This document shows positions 18,694 to 26,268 of a stretch of 58,904 bases of DNA, piece after piece. The stretch is from an uncultured Actinomycetes bacterium (lineage in GTDB: Bacteria > Actinomycetota > Acidimicrobiia > Acidimicrobiales > SZUA-35): positions 4,001 through 62,904 of the forward strand of contig CADEDH010000021.1 in NCBI GenBank assembly GCA_902826025.1, read 5' to 3'. The translations under genes were made by a program, and so were the position numbers. A model generated the notes under the pieces. That model searched no databases. It had not been told where the DNA came from and worked only from the letters and a program-made list of their open reading frames with translations. Positions within the stretch are counted from its first letter, which is position 1. Each line of letters opens with the position of its first letter.

Positions 18694-19554
18694 TCACGGC
18701 GTGACGAGCAGGGCCTCCTGGGCGACAGCTCCCACCCGGCGACCACCCAGCGTCACCAGGTCACCCCTAGCCAGACCGCGGCCGCCGGTGGTGGCCGGGG
18801 TCTCATGGGTGAACAGCATCCAGTCGTCGGCCCGAGCCGGCTCGTAGAACCACATGGCGTGGTCGAGGCTCAAGATGTCGTGCCCCACGTCGGTCCAGGA
18901 CCGGGCGTGGGGATAGAGCACCACGTCGCTGATCGTCTTGTCACTCATCCATGCCAGGAGGGCGGCGTGGAGCGTCGGGTCGTCGGATGGGACGGTCTCG
19001 GTGATCCGCATCCAGATCCGCAGCACACCGCCCAGCGGGGCCCGGGGCTGGGCCGGCGGCGCCGCCTCGAAGCGGAGGTCGAGCGGCATCTGCTCGCCGA
19101 ACCACGGATGGTCGTGGTGGGTGGAGGCCTCCCGCACCCAGTCCCGGTAGCCGATCTCACCGGCCGGGTCGAAGCCGGGGGCGATGGGGAACGGCTCGGA
19201 GTGGACCAGCCCCTCGGTCGGGACCTGGAACGACTGGATCTGGCGGAACACTTCCCGGCCGTCCTGGGTGGCCACCACCGACCGGTGGCTGAACGAGCGG
19301 CCGTCCCGCACCCGGGTCACCTCGTAGCGGATGGGGGTCTTGGGGGCGCCGGAGCGCACGAAGTAGGCGTGGAGTGAGTGGGGCCGGCGGCCCGGCTCCA
19401 CCGTGGCTCCGGCCGCTCGCAGGGCCTGGGCCAGGAACTGGCCGCCGTAGACCGGTCGGTCCCGATCGGCCGGGGAGTGACCCACGAACACGTCGGCCGC
19501 GCCCTCCGGGTCGGGCTCGACGGTCAGCACGTCCAGCAGCTCGGTGAGATCCAT
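18694..19554 (-). CDS. tesB: Acyl-CoA thioesterase II (TesB)
   Basis: 286 aa, the usual TesB length, with two hot-dog domains in tandem. Landmarks are VYGGQFLAQALRAA near residues 36-49, PHSLHAYFVRSGAP, and in the second domain DHAMWFYEPARADDWMLF, all typical of TesB. It hydrolyses fatty acyl-CoA to free acid and CoA. It lies 87 bp upstream of the desaturase on the same strand, suggesting shared lipid metabolism, although the palindromic operator between them indicates separate control of the desaturase. Confidence 0.92.
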   Translation of the reverse strand: MDLTELLDVLTVEPDPEGAADVFVGHSPADRDRPVYGGQFLAQALRAAGATVEPGRRPHSLHAYFVRSGAPKTPIRYEVTRVRDGRSFSHRSVVATQDGREVFRQIQSFQVPTEGLVHSEPFPIAPGFDPAGEIGYRDWVREASTHHDHPWFGEQMPLDLRFEAAPPAQPRAPLGGVLRIWMRITETVPSDDPTLHAALLAWMSDKTISDVVLYPHARSWTDVGHDILSLDHAMWFYEPARADDWMLFTHETPATTGGRGLARGDLVTLGGRRVGAVAQEALLVTP

Positions 19555-19603
19555 CCGTGTTTGCTAGCAGATCAGGCCCCGGAACAGGTATCTGTGGAGG
19601 GGC

Positions 19604-20650
19604 ATGGCCGGCCGACCCAAACCCACCCACCCCCCGGGGGAGATCGCCCCCATGAAGGCCGTCCTGGGCGACCTCCCCACCGGCGAGGGGTGGGCCTACG
19701 AGCTCAAATGGGACGGGATGCGGATCGTGGCCCGCTGCGACCCGGCGGCCGGTCCCCGCCTGTGGTCGGCCAACGGGCGCGACGTGACCCCGAGCTACCC
19801 CGAGCTGGCCGGCCTGGGGCCGCTGGTGGGGGTACCGGCCGTGCTCGACGGGGAGGCCGTGGTGCTCGGCGACGACGGCCAGCCGTCGTTCGGACGCCTC
19901 CAGAACCGGATGCACGTGACCGCCCCGTCGAGCCGCTTGATGGCCCAGCATCCCGTGGTCTACCTCGTGTTCGACCTGCTGGAGCTGGATGGCCGCCCGT
20001 TGGTGGACCTTCCCTACACCACCCGGCGGCGCCTTCTACGGGAGCTGGTGGACGACGGGCCGACGGTGCGGGTACCCCCTTCGATCGAGGGTGGGGGGCA
20101 CGGCGAGGGGGCGGCCCTGCTGGAATTGGCCCACCAGCGGGGCCTGGAGGGCGTGGTGGCCAAGCGCCTCGACAGCCGCTACCAGCCGGGCGGCCGCAGC
20201 CGGGACTGGATCAAGGTCAAGGTCCGGCTCCACCAGGAACTGGTGGTGGGGGGCTGGCTCCCGGGCCAGGGGGCGCTGGCGGGTCGGATCGGCTCCCTCC
20301 TCGTCGGCTACCACCTCGATGATCATGATGATCAGCTGAACTTCGCCGGCGCCTTGCACTTCGCTGGCCCCCTGCACTTCGCCGGCGCGGTGGGCTCGGG
20401 CCTGACCGACAAGCACCGCCAGTTGCTCGTGCCCCGGCTCCGGGCCCGCCCCACCAGCCCCTTCGCCCAGGTTCCGCCGCTGCTCAAACCACCCAGCTGG
20501 GTGGAGCCCGAGGTGGTGGTGGAGGTGAGCTACGGGTCATGGGCCGACGACGGCCTGCTCCGCCATCCGGTGTTCCTGGGGATCCGCCACGACAAGGCAC
20601 CGAACGAGGTGATCCGCGAACTGCCTACGCGACCGCCGGACGTGGGATAG
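19604..20650 (+). CDS. ATP-dependent DNA ligase (LigC/LigD-ligase type)
   Basis: 348 aa, matching stand-alone LigC-like ligases. Motif I is ELKWDGMR with the adenylated Lys at residue 35; later motifs include DGEAVVL, EGVVAKRLDSRYQPGGRSRDWIKVK and an OB domain. It seals nicks using ATP and in actinobacteria usually supports end joining or base-excision repair, but no Ku or LigD polymerase is nearby. The OB domain holds a duplicated hexapeptide (FAGALH, FAGPLH, FAGAVG, nt 20342-20395) just where other ligases have one such motif. GGAGGGG lies 1-2 nt from ATG 19604, so spacing is short. Confidence 0.93.
   Translation: MAGRPKPTHPPGEIAPMKAVLGDLPTGEGWAYELKWDGMRIVARCDPAAGPRLWSANGRDVTPSYPELAGLGPLVGVPAVLDGEAVVLGDDGQPSFGRLQNRMHVTAPSSRLMAQHPVVYLVFDLLELDGRPLVDLPYTTRRRLLRELVDDGPTVRVPPSIEGGGHGEGAALLELAHQRGLEGVVAKRLDSRYQPGGRSRDWIKVKVRLHQELVVGGWLPGQGALAGRIGSLLVGYHLDDHDDQLNFAGALHFAGPLHFAGAVGSGLTDKHRQLLVPRLRARPTSPFAQVPPLLKPPSWVEPEVVVEVSYGSWADDGLLRHPVFLGIRHDKAPNEVIRELPTRPPDVG
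20342..20395 (+). repeat. In-frame 18-bp tandem repeat within the DNA ligase gene
   Basis: Three 18-bp units begin TTCGCCGGCG, TTCGCTGGCC and TTCGCCGGCG and encode FAGALH, FAGPLH and FAGAVG. Length is a multiple of three, so copy changes keep the frame. A short GATGAT repeat lies just upstream at about 20318-20335. Confidence 0.75.
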
Positions 20651-20657
20651 TGACGGG

Positions 20658-21014
20658 GTGAACGATGGCACCCAGGATCAGGTGAAGGTGTCGTTCCCCG
20701 CCTCGCCGGCGTTCAGCCGGATCGGCCGGGTAGCGGTGGCCGGCCTGGCCCTGCGCCTCGGTGTCGACATCGCCGAGGTGGAGAAGCTGCGCCTGGCTGT
20801 CGATCAGGCCGTGGCCGCCCTCCATGGCAAGGGCCGCATCAACCTGAACGCCCGGTGGATGCCCCATCAGCTCATGATCACGATCGACAACCCCGACGAG
20901 GTGCTCGACGAGCCGACCAGCCGGGCCGTGTCGTCGTCGCTGGCCGCCATCGTCGACGAGGTCCACGTCGGCCCCAACGCCATCGACCTGCGCCTGGGCG
21001 CCGCCGGGGTCTAG
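20658..21014 (+). CDS. RsbW-like ATP-binding (anti-sigma factor kinase type) protein
   Basis: 118 aa starting GTG. The order VSFPASPAFSRIGRVAVAGL then DIAEVEKLRLAVDQAV matches the N-box region of HATPase_c domains of the RsbW/SpoIIAB class, where the helix normally reads D-x-x-E-x-x-x-A-x-x-E. Here the last acidic residue is D/Q-like, so kinase activity is uncertain. A second conserved stretch, LMITIDNPDEVLDE, would correspond to the D-x-G-x box but lacks the usual Gly. It may be an anti-sigma or anti-anti-sigma partner that has lost catalysis. No sigma factor is adjacent. Confidence 0.65.
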   Translation: MNDGTQDQVKVSFPASPAFSRIGRVAVAGLALRLGVDIAEVEKLRLAVDQAVAALHGKGRINLNARWMPHQLMITIDNPDEVLDEPTSRAVSSSLAAIVDEVHVGPNAIDLRLGAAGV

Positions 21015-21053
21015 CCCGCGTTCACCCCGAAGTTTCTGCCCAGGTCACGTCAG

Positions 21054-21081
21054 CGACAAACCGTTCCGCCTTGGCTATCGT
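21054..21081 (+). promoter_or_regulatory. Leaderless promoter of the methyltransferase gene
   Basis: CGACAA at 21054-21059 and TATCGT at 21076-21081 are separated by 16 nt, and GTG 21088 follows after 6 nt. The same -35 hexamer occurs before the LuxR-type regulator at 33431. Confidence 0.55.
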
Positions 21082-21087
21082 GCCGGC

Positions 21088-21978
21088 GTGACATCAGTGA
21101 TCTCGGAGGCGGGGGCGGCTACCGAGGCGGAGCACGGGGGGTGCCGTCCGGGGCGACCTCGTGAGGTCGAGCGCCTCGGCCAGAGCCTTCCCGCGCTCAT
21201 CGCCCTCGGGTACGACCACTACCTCGACGCGATCTACCACCGAGAAGCGTTCACCCGGGAGCTGACCGAACGCCTCGTCGATCTAGGGGTGAAGCGGATC
21301 CTCGACTGTGCCGCCGGCACCGGTTTCCCCGCCCTCGATCTGCATCTCTCCGGAGCCTTCCAGCAGGTGCACTGCACCGATGGCAGTCAGGAGATGATCG
21401 ACCAGCTCCGGCGGAACGCACGATCCCGCGGGATCCCCGCCGAGGTGCTGACACCGGCCCACCGGGAAGAACCGCCCGGCGATCAGATGTGCGTGCGGTG
21501 GCAGGACCTCGACCGGCTCGACGAGGCCGGGTACGACTACGTGCTGTGTCGGGGCAACTCGCTGGTGTACCTCGACACCTGGTCCGGCGAGGACACCGTC
21601 GCCGCCGAGGACAAGATCCGACAGGCGCTGCGGGCGATGGGCTCCCGGGTCCGACCGGGAGGGTGGCTCCACATCGACGGGCCGCGCGAGCTGAAGTCCT
21701 ACCCCAGCTGGCACACGATGTCGTCCACGAGCGGCAGCGACGATTACGTGCTCAAAGAACGGGTGACGGTGCACGAGCACTCACGCCAGTGGGACCTGTC
21801 GATGACCTGCAGCAGCGAGACCCAATGGGTCGGCTTTGGCAGCCGGCTCCACTCGGCCCACCTCGACATCGGCCAGCTGGAGAAGCTGATCGACCCCGGC
21901 TGCTTCACGTCGTCACCGCTGAGGCTGTTGGCCGAGCGGCCGCAGTTCGGCGTGGTGCTCGCCCGCAAGCTCGGCTGA
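21088..21978 (+). CDS. Class I SAM-dependent methyltransferase (glycine N-methyltransferase-like)
   Basis: 296 aa starting GTG. Motif I is ILDCAAGTGFPALDL (about residues 70-84), followed by the acidic loop VHCTDGSQEMIDQLRRNA. YDYVLCRGNSLVYLD and RPGGWLHIDGPRELK match the later motifs of glycine/sarcosine N-methyltransferases, which also have a C-x-GNS stretch. Substrate choice is not proven; a small-molecule N-methyltransferase is the best reading. The promoter is leaderless. A 7-bp-stem hairpin (21972-21991) spans its end and the end of the convergent gene. Confidence 0.8.
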   Translation: MTSVISEAGAATEAEHGGCRPGRPREVERLGQSLPALIALGYDHYLDAIYHREAFTRELTERLVDLGVKRILDCAAGTGFPALDLHLSGAFQQVHCTDGSQEMIDQLRRNARSRGIPAEVLTPAHREEPPGDQMCVRWQDLDRLDEAGYDYVLCRGNSLVYLDTWSGEDTVAAEDKIRQALRAMGSRVRPGGWLHIDGPRELKSYPSWHTMSSTSGSDDYVLKERVTVHEHSRQWDLSMTCSSETQWVGFGSRLHSAHLDIGQLEKLIDPGCFTSSPLRLLAERPQFGVVLARKLG

Positions 21979-21984
21979 CGGCTC

Positions 21985-22956
21985 TCAGCCGTGGTCGGTG
22001 CGCTCCGACCAGGTGAAGACGAGGCCGGTCTCGTCCCGTAGGAAGTCGCCCTCGCGGCCGGCGATCACCGTCAGCTCACTCCGCTGGGTCGTCATGGACG
22101 TGAAGGCGTCGGGCAGCCCGAGGAAGGCATAGGAATCGACGCTGTGGATCCAGTCGGACCGGGGCCGGAACCTGATCCGGGCCCGCCCCCGGATCTGGTA
22201 GCCGCGGAACAGGATCGGGAACCGTCCGTGGAACCGGGGATAGGGGTAGGTCACCTCGAGCTCGATGTCGGCCTTCTCTACCGGGTCGTTCCCGAACGTC
22301 AGCTCGCCCGATGCCCCGGGCTTACCCGGTCGGGTGACCGGTCCGGCGGTGGCCGCGCCATCCGCGAAGTAGGTGATCTCGGCCGAGCACCGTTCCAGCA
22401 GGCTCTCCGCCGACTGGCCATCCGGGATGACCAAGGCATCACGAAACAGGCAGTTGGGCTGCTCGTAGGCATCGGCCAACCCTGAGTAGCCGCCCAGCAG
22501 TATCACGTTGGCGTCCGCCGGCAGGGCGCCGAGCCAGGAGATGGTGACGCTCGCCCGCAGCAGCCGGTCATCGCCCGGCCAGTCGTCCATCTCGATCTGC
22601 ATCACGAACCGGTCACGGATCGATCCCCTCCGAACGGCCAGGTAGTCCTCGATCTGGCGGGCCCCCTCTGCCTGCGAGGGCTCCGGAAGGGTCATGAACG
22701 ATGTGACGACACGCTTCACCGCCGAGTCGGCCGTATCTCCCCGATCCAAGCGCCATGCGTCATAGATCGCTGGATCCCCCAGCTCGTAAGCCAGGGCCAG
22801 GACGAACTCGCCACGCGACGGCAGATCCCCCTTCAGCCACCGACCGAGGGCCGTCCGGTCATAGGGGGCCAGTCCCGCCTGACGGTTGCAGCGGTCGAAG
22901 GCTTTGCGGGCAGCATCAGCTTGAGCTGCTAGGGCGTCGGCAAACCGGCTACTCAT
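21985..22956 (-). CDS. Hypothetical protein with XRE-like helix-turn-helix N-terminus
   Basis: 323 aa from ATG 22956, which follows GGAGG at 12 nt; GTG 22965 is an alternative. Residues about 20-60 (RQAGLAPYDRTALGRWLKGD) look like an XRE-type helix-turn-helix. The rest is beta-rich with no family I recognise, including ELEVTYPYPRFHGRFPILF and an acidic stretch. It could be a regulator with a sensory C-terminus. It is divergent from the sigma-like gene with about 200 bp between starts, which contains a GTGTACCCG direct repeat. Confidence 0.6.
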   Translation of the reverse strand: MSSRFADALAAQADAARKAFDRCNRQAGLAPYDRTALGRWLKGDLPSRGEFVLALAYELGDPAIYDAWRLDRGDTADSAVKRVVTSFMTLPEPSQAEGARQIEDYLAVRRGSIRDRFVMQIEMDDWPGDDRLLRASVTISWLGALPADANVILLGGYSGLADAYEQPNCLFRDALVIPDGQSAESLLERCSAEITYFADGAATAGPVTRPGKPGASGELTFGNDPVEKADIELEVTYPYPRFHGRFPILFRGYQIRGRARIRFRPRSDWIHSVDSYAFLGLPDAFTSMTTQRSELTVIAGREGDFLRDETGLVFTWSERTDHG

Positions 22957-22982
22957 CGGCCCCACGGTCCTCCGCCATCCCC

Positions 22983-23011
22983 GTGTACCCGAGCAGGGCT
23001 GTGTGTACCCG
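22983..23011. promoter_or_regulatory. Direct repeat GTGTACCCG in a divergent regulatory region
   Basis: Two identical 9-mers start at 22983 and 23003, exactly 20 bp apart or about two helical turns, between the HTH-like and sigma-like genes. This suits cooperative binding of one regulator on one face of the DNA. Confidence 0.45.
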
Positions 23012-23157
23012 GAACCGCACACATGCACATAACAGATATGCATTCCAGTGCACGGACCGGGGGCAGGACAATTCAGACCAGTCAACGAAGCCTGATTCGA
23101 TTCGGCTGGAAGTCAACGGCGACGCCTGGCCCAGTGCTGATGAGAAGGGGTTCAGAT

Positions 23158-23733
23158 ATGGCGGGGGACGATCTTTCACCTGGCCAATGGCTCGGGCTCG
23201 ACCGGGTACTCAAGCGCCGATTGACGTCGCTGGCCCGACGCCACCTCAACGGGTTCGACCACCTGGTCGACGACGTCGTGTCCCGCAGCGTCGTCAAATG
23301 GCGGAACATCTCGCCCGACAAGGCCGGCGTGGCCCGGATCGAGCGGGTGATCGCCTCCGAGGCCAAGTCGGTCCTGCGGAGTGAGCAGCGGGCCCGGGCC
23401 CGGGATACGAGGGCCTACCACGACCCGACGCTGGCGGCGGCCGGCCGGGCGCCGGCAGACCCGGCCGAGGATCTCGTCGAGCTGCGTCAGGCGTTGGCCG
23501 AGATCTGCCGCCGGCAGGGCCAGTCGTTCACCTCGTTCGACTTCGAGGTGTTCGAGCATCTGGTCGCCGGGGCCAGCATCGCCGACGTGGTTCGGAGCCT
23601 CGATGTGCCCCGGCACGCCGTGAAGCGCTCTGTTCAGCGCTGGCGAACCCTGCTGTCCGCCAACGAGCTCGGACCAGTTCCCGATCAACGAAATCCACCG
23701 ACCGAGCCGGCGATCAGCCGGCCGAAGGAGTGA
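23158..23733 (+). CDS. Sigma-70-like (ECF-type) protein, putative
   Basis: 191 aa. ATG 23158 follows GAAGGGG at 8 nt. Residues about 10-45 (LKRRLTSLARRHLNGFDHLV) resemble sigma region 2.1-2.2, followed by an Arg-rich segment like region 2.3-2.4. FEHLVAGASIADVVRSLDVP and the following VKRSVQRWRTLL look like a region 4 helix-turn-helix. Sequence similarity is weak and the usual DxxQE motif of region 2 is absent, so a sigma-like or other DNA-binding role is tentative. It overlaps or abuts the next gene, and the XRE-like gene lies divergently upstream. Confidence 0.55.
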   Translation: MAGDDLSPGQWLGLDRVLKRRLTSLARRHLNGFDHLVDDVVSRSVVKWRNISPDKAGVARIERVIASEAKSVLRSEQRARARDTRAYHDPTLAAAGRAPADPAEDLVELRQALAEICRRQGQSFTSFDFEVFEHLVAGASIADVVRSLDVPRHAVKRSVQRWRTLLSANELGPVPDQRNPPTEPAISRPKE

Positions 23734-23735
23734 CG

Positions 23736-24365
23736 ATGCTACCGCTGCGCTGTTGCTCGAACCCGGAGGACGGCGACGAGTCGTCTCAGCTCCCTGATCT
23801 TCCACGAAGTTCTGCCTCCAGACGCCAACCCGGGCTGGCGGTGGCGTATCTACGGGCAAGACTCACTGACGGGGCGCTGTGGCAGACGATGGCCCCTCAG
23901 GTCCGCAGCGTGGCGGAGCGCCGCAGGAACCACCTCCATCGGTCCGGCCTCGGGCTCGGCCGGCTGGACGCAAAGAGGTATCTCATGAGACTCCGTCGAG
24001 GGCAGCGGTCCCGTGGCCCGGGGCACAACCCGGCGCCGACGGACTGGCTCGAGTGGTGGCTGGACCTCACCGGCTCGGCTGTCGCCGGATCACCCGGCCG
24101 TCCCTCGCCCGGCCCCCTCTCGCCCGGAGCGGCTCGACTCCGGGCCCGCCTTCTACACGTCCTCGATGACGCGACGGAGGAGGGCTCCCTGCCTCCGCCC
24201 ACCGCCGGCGAGATGTCGCAGGAGATCTGGGACGCCCTCACCGAAACCGAAAAGAACGTCTTCCGGGGTCGCCAGCTGCGACTGCTGGACCCCCGCCTGG
24301 TGGCCCGGGCGGTGCGAAACCCGTCGGGGCCGTTCGACCGTTCGCCCCGAACCTCGTCCCGGTAG
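23736..24365 (+). CDS. Hypothetical protein downstream of the sigma-like gene
   Basis: 209 aa from ATG 23736, 5 nt after AAGGAG; an overlapping GTG at 23730 is an alternative start. It is basic and Pro/Arg-rich in the first half. DWLEWWLDLTG lies at the centre and the C-terminal part is helical (EIWDALTETEKNVFRGRQLRL, shortened). No family is recognised. Its coupling to the sigma-like gene suggests a partner or regulator of that protein. It ends 3 bp before the end of the convergent dut gene. Confidence 0.5.
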   Translation: MLPLRCCSNPEDGDESSQLPDLPRSSASRRQPGLAVAYLRARLTDGALWQTMAPQVRSVAERRRNHLHRSGLGLGRLDAKRYLMRLRRGQRSRGPGHNPAPTDWLEWWLDLTGSAVAGSPGRPSPGPLSPGAARLRARLLHVLDDATEEGSLPPPTAGEMSQEIWDALTETEKNVFRGRQLRLLDPRLVARAVRNPSGPFDRSPRTSSR

Positions 24366-24368
24366 GCG

Positions 24369-24818
24369 TCAGCGCCCCGAGCTGCCGAAGCCGGCCGCGC
24401 CCCGCTGGTCGTGACTGGGGGGTAGCTCGGACACCTCCACCAGGCGGAGTTCGTCGACGGCCAGCACCAGCAGCTGGGCGACCCGTTGGCCGCGGTGCAG
24501 GGTGACGGGCTCGGTCGAGGTGTTGAACAGCACCACCTGCAGCTCGCCCCGATAACCGGAGTCGATCAGTCCGGGCGAGTTCAGCAGGGTGACCCCGTGC
24601 GACAGGGCCAGCCCCGATCGGGGCAGCAGCAGCCCACACGTGCCCTCGGGCAGGGCCACGGCGAACCCGGTGGGCACTAGGCGCCGCTCACCCGGGCCGA
24701 GGATCACGTCGTGGCGGGCCGGGAGGTCGGCGGCGGCGTCGCCCGCCCGCATCCGGGCCGGCACCGCCAGGGGCGACTCCTGGTCCTCGTCGAGCCGGAG
24801 GATGGGCACGTCAGGCAC
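24369..24818 (-). CDS. dut: dUTP diphosphatase
   Basis: 149 aa trimeric-type dUTPase from GTG 24818. The five family motifs are recognisable: AGDAAADL (1), PRSGLALSHG (2), GLIDSGYRGELQVVLFN (3), RGQRVAQLLVL (4) and RGAAGFGSSG (5). It hydrolyses dUTP to dUMP and PPi, keeping uracil out of DNA and supplying thymidylate synthesis. A longer frame continues upstream through orn but is a shadow. The start lies 6 nt after TATCCT on the minus strand, and only 18 bp separate it from orn on the other strand. Confidence 0.93.
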   Translation of the reverse strand: MPDVPILRLDEDQESPLAVPARMRAGDAAADLPARHDVILGPGERRLVPTGFAVALPEGTCGLLLPRSGLALSHGVTLLNSPGLIDSGYRGELQVVLFNTSTEPVTLHRGQRVAQLLVLAVDELRLVEVSELPPSHDQRGAAGFGSSGR

Positions 24819-24823
24819 GGCGT

Positions 24824-24830
24824 TAGGATA
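24824..24830. promoter_or_regulatory. Shared bidirectional -10 element between dut and orn
   Basis: The 7-mer TAGGATA reads TAGGAT on the plus strand (7 nt before the orn TTG) and TATCCT on the minus strand (6 nt before the dut GTG). One short sequence can therefore serve as the -10 of two divergent, apparently leaderless genes separated by 18 bp. Confidence 0.6.
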
Positions 24831-24836
24831 GGGGCC

Positions 24837-25463
24837 TTGCTCGCCTGGATGGATCTTGAGATGACCGGACTCGATCCGGCCCGCCACGTCATCGTCGAAA
24901 TCGCCACCCTCCTCACCGACGATGAGCTGAACATCGTCGCCGAAGGTCCCGATCTGGTGCTCCACGCCACCGAGGAACAACTGGCGGCCATGGAGCCCGT
25001 GGTGGTCGACATGCACACCAAATCGGGCTTGCTGGAACAGATCCGGGCGTCCAGCGTCACCCTGGAGGAGGCCACGGCCCAGACGCTGGCTTTCCTCCGC
25101 CAACACATCGAGACCCCCCGTTCGGTGCCCCTGTGCGGCAACTCGATCGGCATGGACCGCCGCTTCCTGGCCCTGCACATGACCGAAGTGGAGGAGTTCC
25201 TCCACTACCGCTCGGTCGACGTGTCCACCATCAAGGAGCTGGCCCGCCGCTGGTACCCGGCGGTGCTGGCCTCCGCCCCCCGCAAAGACGCCGGCCACCG
25301 GGCCCTCGACGACATAAGCGAGAGCATCAAGGAGCTCCGCTTCTACCGTCAGACGGTGTTCCTGGCCCCCGAATCGGCCGGCCCTGCGGGCCCTCCACCG
25401 GCCAACGGCACGAGCCCGGCCGAGGCCGGCACCGTACCGTCGGGCGCCAGCCACCAGAGCTGA
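24837..25463 (+). CDS. orn: Oligoribonuclease
   Basis: 208 aa with a DEDDh 3'-5' exonuclease fold. It opens (L)LAWMDLEMTGLDPARH, the classical Orn N-terminus with the first Asp-Glu pair. CGNSIGMDRRFL gives the second Asp, and the last motif is HRALDDISESIKELRFY. It degrades 2-5 nt RNA fragments to mononucleotides. Start TTG 24837 is chosen because homologues begin one residue before LAW and TAGGAT lies 7 nt upstream; ATG 24849 would remove conserved residues. The C-terminus has about 30 extra Pro/Ala/Gly-rich residues beyond the normal end, overlapping the thioesterase gene on the other strand. Confidence 0.93.
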   Translation: MLAWMDLEMTGLDPARHVIVEIATLLTDDELNIVAEGPDLVLHATEEQLAAMEPVVVDMHTKSGLLEQIRASSVTLEEATAQTLAFLRQHIETPRSVPLCGNSIGMDRRFLALHMTEVEEFLHYRSVDVSTIKELARRWYPAVLASAPRKDAGHRALDDISESIKELRFYRQTVFLAPESAGPAGPPPANGTSPAEAGTVPSGASHQS

Positions 25464-26140
25464 GCCCCGCCGCCGGTCACCGGCGCCCAGGCCACCTCCA
25501 CCTCGGCCCCCCGGTCCAAACCGGCGGCATACTCCAGCGTGGCCGTGAACGGCCGGTCGAGCGGATGGCCATCGAGCCACTCCTCCACCACGGCCCAGTA
25601 GGCGGCGTTGTTGACGTGCCCGTACACGTCGAGATCGACGGCCCGCAGCGGCCACGGGAACCGGGGGGCGCCCGGCTCGGGCCGGGGGTGGCTGAGACGG
25701 GCCGACACCTGGCGACCGCCGGCCGCCGGGCCGTACAGGCGCCGGAACCGCTCGGTCAGCTCCCGGGGCCGGCCGGTCTCGGCATCGATGCAGATCCACA
25801 GCGTGGACACCTCGTAGTGGGCCCCGCCCTCGCCCACCACCCGCAGATGCCGCTCGGCCCACCGCCGCCCCAGGCCCGAGCAGAACGTGGTGATCTCGAT
25901 GTCCTCCGCCAGGCGGGCCGGCCGCAGCACGGCCACCGCCGTGCGCCGGACCACCCAGGCCGGCTCGGCCAGCCCGGCATCGGTGGTGTCGTCGTCGGAG
26001 ACGTCCTGGGTGTAGCGGGTGAGGGCGTCGAGGCGCAGCCGGCCGTCGCTCGTGACGTCTCCCAGACGTACCCGGCGCCGTCCGGAGAATCGACGGCCGC
26101 CGGCGGCGGGCTCACACTCTAGGAGCGACCCTGGATCCAC
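25349..26140 (-). CDS. Acyl-ACP thioesterase (FatA/FatB-like, double hot-dog)
   Basis: 263 aa from GTG 26140, which lies 8 nt after TAAGGT. The N-terminal hot-dog begins FSGRRRVRLGDVTSDGRLRLDAL followed by RYTQDVSDDD, and the second domain contains DLDVYGHVNNAAYWAVVEE; the Asp, His and Asn positions match the acyl-ACP thioesterase catalytic set. It should release free fatty acid from acyl carrier protein. The frame continues upstream to 26488 without support. Its last 115 bp overlap the end of orn on the other strand. Confidence 0.85.
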   Translation of the reverse strand: MDPGSLLECEPAAGGRRFSGRRRVRLGDVTSDGRLRLDALTRYTQDVSDDDTTDAGLAEPAWVVRRTAVAVLRPARLAEDIEITTFCSGLGRRWAERHLRVVGEGGAHYEVSTLWICIDAETGRPRELTERFRRLYGPAAGGRQVSARLSHPRPEPGAPRFPWPLRAVDLDVYGHVNNAAYWAVVEEWLDGHPLDRPFTATLEYAAGLDRGAEVEVAWAPVTGGGAQLWWLAPDGTVPASAGLVPLAGGGPAGPADSGARNTV

Positions 26141-26148
26141 GGGCCCGA

Positions 26149-26154
26149 ACCTTA
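26149..26154 (-). promoter_or_regulatory. Leaderless -10 of the acyl-ACP thioesterase gene
   Basis: TAAGGT on the minus strand lies 8 nt before GTG 26140. A GGAGG further up is too distant to act as a ribosome site. Confidence 0.4.
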
Positions 26155-26183
26155 CCTCCGAACCGGTCCCGATCTGTCCGGCG

Positions 26184-26221
26184 ATAAATCGTTTGACAGT
26201 CCCGTCGATACGTAGTTCGGT
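26184..26221 (+). promoter_or_regulatory. WhiB7-type autoregulated promoter candidate
   Basis: TTGACA at 26193-26198 is preceded by ATAAATCG ending one nucleotide upstream. From memory, WhiB7-dependent promoters carry an AAAATCG-like AT-rich motif at this same distance from a TTG-type -35. The -10 is weak (TTCGGT at 26216-26221 with a 17-nt spacer), as expected for an activator-dependent promoter. Confidence 0.5.
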
Positions 26222-26268
26222 ACTCAGAACGACCTGAAAGCACCTGTACCCCGGAGAGGAGTGCGGCG

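Noticed and set aside
24819..25862. Extension of the dUTPase frame to 497 residues
   Set aside because: The upstream part is antisense to orn and lacks motifs; the dUTPase proper begins at GTG 24818, which has a suitable -10.
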